From: Artemia franciscana
Taxonomy: Eukaryota > Arthropoda > Branchiopoda > Anostraca > Artemiidae
Assembly: GCF_032884065.1 (NCBI RefSeq)
Contig: NW_027062885.1
Location: forward strand, 1 to 64,000
Direction of reading: 5' to 3'
DNA: 64,000 nucleotides
Translations under genes and position numbers: made by a program
Shown here: in pieces, positions 62,125 through 64,000 of the stretch
Layout of the letters: every line of letters starts with the position of its first letter
Position numbering within the stretch: position 1 is the stretch's first letter
The notes under the pieces: generated by a model
The model's database searches: none
Told to the model about the DNA's origin: nothing
Seen by the model: the letters and a program-made list of their open reading frames with translations, nothing else

Positions 62125-63605
62125 TAGCTGTTGGGGTGGCGCTTCGCGCCACCCCAACACCTAGTTGGTGGGGGCGCTTCGCGCCCCCCCCCCCCAAGCC
62201 CCCCCGCGCGCGTAAGTCGTTACGCGCCATAATAGTTACGCGCCATTGTAGTTGTGTCCCTATGTCCCACCTGTGAATATAGATATATATATATATATAT
62301 ATGGTTTTAACTACGTAAAACTTGCGAATATACAACATTCTTTGCTGTCCCATTGTCTTTGCATATAAATAGATTGTCAGGTTTACCGACTCTTGAACAT
62401 GCAACATATAATGGTCCATGGGAAAACAATCTGTATTCAGATCTATACCTCATGATTCTAATGATTGCCCTTGAGCTTTGTTGATGGTGATTGCTAATCG
62501 ACCATTCCCTGTCCCGGTGTCCCGGTCGTCATTTACATCCCCCTGTTTCCCCCGGTGTCCCCGTTGTAGTTGTGTCCCTGTGTCCCGGTCGTCATTTATA
62601 TTCCCTGTGTCCCGGGTCCCGGTCATCATTTGTATCCCGGTGTCCCGGTCTGTATATACATTCGTTTTTTAGTTTTGTTTTTCTCCTTTATTTTTTTCCT
62701 TTTTTTTTCTTTTTTAGCTTATTTAGATTTTTAGATTTTTTAGTTTTTTTTATTAGTTTTTAGTTTTTATTTCTTTTTAGTTTTTTTGTCCCGGTCGTCA
62801 TTTATATCCCCCTGTTTCCCCCGGTGTCCCCGTTGTAGTTGTGTCCCTGTGTCCCGGTCGTTATTTATATTCCCTGTGTCCCGGTCGTCATTTGTATCCC
62901 GGTGTACCGGTCTGTATATACATTCGTTTTTTAGTTTTGTTTTTCTCCTTTATTTTTTTCCTTTTTTTTTCTTTTTTAGTTTATTTAGATTTTTAGATTT
63001 TTTAGTTTTTTTATTAGTTTTTAGTTTTTTTTTCTTTTTAGTTTTTTTGTAGTTTTTACCTTCTTTTTAGTTTTGTTAATTTTTTTTTTTACTTGTGTCC
63101 TGGTCGTCATTTATACTCCCTGTGTCCCGGTGCTTTGTTGATTGCTAATCGAACATTCCTTTTGTCCTGGTCGCTTTCTCTTTGAGTGTCGTCATTTATT
63201 TTTTTCTTTTTTAGTTCTTTTAGTTTTTACCTTTTTTAGTTTTTTTTTAGTTTTTAGTTTTTTTAGTTTTTTACCTTTTTTTAGTTTTTTTAGTTTTTTT
63301 AGTTTTTTAGCTTTTTTATTTTTTTTATTAGTTTTTAGTTTTTTTGTAGTTTTTGCCTTTTTTTTAGTTTTTTTAGTTTTTTAGCTTTTTTATTAGTTTT
63401 TAGTTTTTTTTGTAGTTTTTGCCTTTTTTTAGTTTTTTTAGTTTTTTAGCTTTTTTATTTTTTTTATTAGTTTTTAGTTTTTTTTGTAGTTTTTGCCTTT
63501 TTTTAGTTTTTTCAGTTTTGACGTCACCTGATCCAGTTTTTTCAGGTGACGTCACCTGATCCACGATCCACAGATCCACAGACAACTTATTTTTATATAT
63601 ATAGA
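62124..63605 (-). mobile_element. non-autonomous Helitron, minus strand
   Basis: CTAG at 62124-62127, dual hairpin with a lengthened C run, extended helicase-tail scrap (62300-62510), two minisatellite segments, T-rich blocks, TGACGTCA inverted repeat near 63519-63554, TC start at 63604-63605. Confidence 0.9.
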
Positions 63606-64000
63606 TAGTTTTTTTTTTTTTACTTATGTCCTGGTCGTCATTTATACTCCCTGTGTCCCGGTGCTTTGTTGATTGCTAATCGAACATTCCTTTTGTCCTG
63701 GTCGCTTTCTCTTTGAGTGTCGTCATTTATTAGTTTTTTCCTTTTTTTTTAGTTTTTTATTGGTTTTTACCTTTATTTTAGCTTATTTTTCAGTTTTTTC
63801 CTTTTTTTTAGTTTTTTTTTATTTTTTATTTTTTTTAGTTTTTTACCTTTTTTTAGTTTTTTTAGTTTTTTTAGTTTTTTAGCTTTTTTACTTTTTTTAT
63901 TAGTTTTTAGTTTTTTTTTGTAGTTTTTGCCTTTTTTTAGTTTTTTCAGTTTTTTTTTTAGTTTTTTATTGGTTTTTACCTTTATAGTTTTTTTAGTTTT
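63606..64000 (-). mobile_element. Helitron interior, truncated at window edge
   Basis: Minus-oriented Helitron interior: 'cttatgtcctggtcgtcatttat', the 'gctttgttgattgctaatcgaac' block and T-rich units. The 3' terminus is missing on the left, and the right end lies outside the window. Confidence 0.8.

Overview
This is a repeat-dominated animal (metazoan) nuclear segment, most likely from an arthropod or another invertebrate. It is AT-rich, full of (AT)n microsatellites, rolling-circle Helitron transposons in many states of decay, tRNA-derived repeats, LINE remnants and a small family of C2H2 zinc-finger genes. Nothing looks bacterial, organellar or viral. I cannot name the species.

Layout. 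1-14120 is a Helitron cluster. Three minus-strand elements stand head to tail (984-5499). The third forms a large inverted repeat with a plus-strand copy (3935-5499 and 5592-7160). A further plus element follows (7253-9183), then a nearly full-length but disabled Rep/helicase gene (9499-13776) and a small element at its 3' side (13796-14120). 14497-32190 is a segmental unit: a minus-strand zinc-finger gene (15328-16374) with a broken finger tail, Helitron debris including a Rep/helicase fragment, a plus-strand zinc-finger gene (23875-25269), and about 7 kb of non-coding DNA. That DNA holds tRNA-Asp-like sequences, tRNA-derived repeats, LINE tails and a tandem duplication. 32211-38239 is Helitron again, with two more broken Rep/helicase copies. 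38240-41225 is a third, shorter copy of the plus-strand zinc-finger segment, wedged between Helitron fragments. 41391-46655 is Helitron arrays plus about 600 bp of other DNA. 46918-62060 repeats the whole 14497-32190 unit. 62124-64000 is Helitron.

How the parts relate. The non-autonomous Helitrons are internal-deletion derivatives of the Rep/helicase element. Most keep the last codons of the helicase gene, a 3' end made of two successive hairpin-plus-CTAG modules, and a 5' end starting TC; they sit in AT microsatellites. Between the two they carry a minisatellite and long T-rich/A-rich tandem blocks. The five zinc-finger paralogues share an N-terminal region, a 5' flank, and disabled finger-tail features, so they descend from one gene. 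Three carry 13-15 fingers on the plus strand and two carry 9 on the minus strand. In every case a Rep/helicase fragment lies upstream on the opposite strand, and the minus-strand pair ends abruptly at the last bases of a Helitron. Helitron activity has therefore probably helped to copy and truncate this gene family. No intact transposase was found, so any movement would need a source elsewhere.
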